Shown here: positions 5,825 to 7,028 of the stretch, piece after piece
How positions within the stretch are numbered: the stretch's first letter is position 1
Layout: each line of letters starts with the position of its first letter
Assembly: GCA_050743365.1 (NCBI GenBank)
Contig: JBOGFI010000196.1
Coordinates: 1 to 7,028, forward strand
From: JBOGFI01 sp050743365
GTDB taxonomy: Bacteria; Actinomycetota; Acidimicrobiia; IMCC26256; JACDBD01
Length of the DNA stretch: 7,028 nucleotides
Reading direction: 5' to 3'
Translations under genes and position numbers: made by a program
The notes under the pieces: model-generated
Databases searched by the model: none
The model's input: only the letters and a program-made list of their open reading frames with translations
What the model was told of the DNA's origin: nothing

Positions 5825-7028
5825 TCAGCCCCCGGCCGGCTCGATGTTCTGATTGAGGTGGAACAGGTTGTCCGGGTCGTACTTGGCCTTGATCGTGGCG
5901 AGGCGGGCGTAGTTGCCTCCGTAGTTCTCCCGCACCCGCTCCTGGTCGTCGGTGCCCATGAAGTTGACGTAGCCGCCCTCCACTCCCGAGTGGGGGTGGA
6001 TCGCTGCCCAGTAGTCCCGGACCCAGGCGGTGTTGGCCTCGTTGTCAACCGGGTCGGGCCACATGCCGGCAATCACGGCGGCGAAGCGCACGTCCCGGTA
6101 GGCGAAGGCCGTCGCGTCGGGAGCGACGCGATGGACGGCGCCGTCGATTGGGTACAAGTGCATGGTCGACTGCATGCACGGGACCCGCGACCCGTGCTCG
6201 ACGTGGGCGGCGATCGCCTCGTCGGTCAGCTCCCGCACGAAGTCCGCCTTCCAGTAGTGCTGGAGGCCCGGCGGGAGCAGAGCGTCGAAGGCGCTGTTGA
6301 GCGCGGGGTAGGGCGCCGGACCGACGTGCTGGGCGACGACCGGCGCCACGTCGAAGAGCGGCTTGAGCACGGCGTCGGCGCCGTCGGCGGGACCCGACCA
6401 GCAGCACACGATGGCGCAGAGGGTGTCGCCGTGGCGCTCCTCCGGGATGAAGGGCAGCGGCGGGGCGATCTGCCAGGCGAAGAACGCCCCCAGCTCCTCG
6501 GGCGCCTCGGCGATGAAGTCGCGGTAGAAGCCGAGCACGTCGCCGGCGGCCTCGGCCTCGTAAAAGATCGGCCCGCCCACGATCGTGTCGACGGGGTGCA
6601 GCCGGAACTCGAGTGAGGTGACCACGCCGAAGTTGCCGCCGCCGCCTCGCAGCGCCCAGAACAGGTCCTCGTGCTCGTCTTCGCTCGCGGTGAGGAGCCG
6701 TCCGTCCGCGGTCACGACGTCGGCCGACACGAGGTTGTCGCACGACAGCCCGTGCCCCCGAGCGAGGTAGCCGATTCCGCCACCGAGGGTCAGCCCTCCA
6801 ACGCCGGTGGTCGAGATGATGCCGCCGGTGGTCGCCAGCCCGAAGGCATGGGTGGCGTGGTCGAGGTCGCCCCACACCGCCCCGCCGCCGGCGCGGGCAC
6901 GGCGCTGCACCGGGTCGACCCGCACGTCGCGCATGGCCGAGAGGTCGGCGACGACGCCGCCGTCGACGGTGCCGAAGCCGGGCACGCTGTGGCCGCCGCC
7001 GCGCACGTCGAGGTCGGCACCGCTGTCG
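5825..7028 (-). CDS. FAD-linked oxidase, berberine-bridge-enzyme type (N-terminus cut by window edge)
   Basis: The 400 visible residues contain most of the FAD-binding domain and the C-terminal BBE domain. VRGGGHSVPGFG (8-19) carries the histidine (H13) that in this family attaches FAD covalently. TGVGGLTLGGGIGYLARGHG (74-93) and DLFWALRGGGGNFGVVTS (121-138) are the flavin-site signatures. The closing segment, about 353-398, has the NYGGNYARLATIKAKYDPDN pattern and the LNQNI ending of the BBE domain. The cysteine that forms a second FAD link in plant berberine bridge enzyme is missing: the corresponding stretch reads ISTTGVGG. FAD is therefore probably held by one covalent bond. About 60 N-terminal residues, including any signal peptide or the true start, lie beyond base 7028. 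Relatives oxidise sugars, alcohols or secondary metabolites using oxygen. The substrate is unknown. Confidence 0.93.
   Translation of the reverse strand, partial: DSGADLDVRGGGHSVPGFGTVDGGVVADLSAMRDVRVDPVQRRARAGGGAVWGDLDHATHAFGLATTGGIISTTGVGGLTLGGGIGYLARGHGLSCDNLVSADVVTADGRLLTASEDEHEDLFWALRGGGGNFGVVTSLEFRLHPVDTIVGGPIFYEAEAAGDVLGFYRDFIAEAPEELGAFFAWQIAPPLPFIPEERHGDTLCAIVCCWSGPADGADAVLKPLFDVAPVVAQHVGPAPYPALNSAFDALLPPGLQHYWKADFVRELTDEAIAAHVEHGSRVPCMQSTMHLYPIDGAVHRVAPDATAFAYRDVRFAAVIAGMWPDPVDNEANTAWVRDYWAAIHPHSGVEGGYVNFMGTDDQERVRENYGGNYARLATIKAKYDPDNLFHLNQNIEPAGG

Noticed and set aside
5820..5841. Terminator-like hairpin plus five T residues after the FAD oxidase (minus strand)
   Set aside because: The stem is only four base pairs (AGCC/GGCT) and overlaps the stop codon, and the T-run is short. 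It is too weak to call, and the downstream DUF4242 gene is probably co-transcribed.
5770..6072. N-terminal extension of the DUF4242 gene to 6072
   Set aside because: It would overlap the end of the FAD oxidase in another frame. The extra residues are Thr/Arg/Ser-rich, and ATG 5769 has a strong ribosome-binding site and the family's usual N-terminus.

Overview
This window is high-GC DNA with tightly packed genes, an actinobacterial style. The sigma-70 factor at the left edge, the zinc-ribbon/cyclase/ATPase regulator, a DUF4242 protein and a berberine-bridge-type flavoprotein all fit a free-living actinobacterium. The short sigma factor suggests the Acidimicrobiia or a neighbouring lineage, but that placement is inferred from general family knowledge and not from any search. 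There are eight protein-coding genes, two of them cut by the window edges. I found no RNA genes, mobile elements or CRISPR arrays, and no gene-free stretch longer than about 175 bases.

Layout. Bases 1-672 (minus) hold the N-terminal 224 codons of a primary-type or group 2 sigma-70 factor. A divergent intergenic region follows, then a small ABM-fold monooxygenase-like gene (846-1166, plus). Next is a minus-strand three-gene operon read from right to left: ferritin-like protein A (2610-3287), ferritin-like protein B (1795-2613), and an unrecognised 208-residue protein (1167-1793). The junctions are an ATGA overlap and a one-base gap, so translation is probably coupled. A divergent control region (3288-3391) carries a 20-bp palindrome, a candidate promoter for the ferritin-like operon and a triplicated 9-bp repeat. 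It separates the operon from a 707-residue class III nucleotide cyclase fused to an AAA/NACHT-like ATPase (3365-5488, plus). At the right edge, minus strand, lie an N-terminally cut FAD-linked oxidase (5825-7028) and, downstream of it, a DUF4242 protein (5485-5769).

How the parts may work together. The operon is the most interesting element. Its two ferritin-like proteins look like paralogues: B keeps a full set of diiron ligands, while A has His, Asp or basic residues where most of those ligands should be. This resembles a catalytic subunit with a non-catalytic partner, joined by an unknown third protein. The palindrome sits on the operon's candidate -35 box and beside the start of the cyclase/ATPase gene, so both may be under one repressor. 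The FAD oxidase and DUF4242 protein look like a separate small redox or metal-binding unit. The two convergent gene pairs meet with no space between their stop codons, so no classical terminator separates them.
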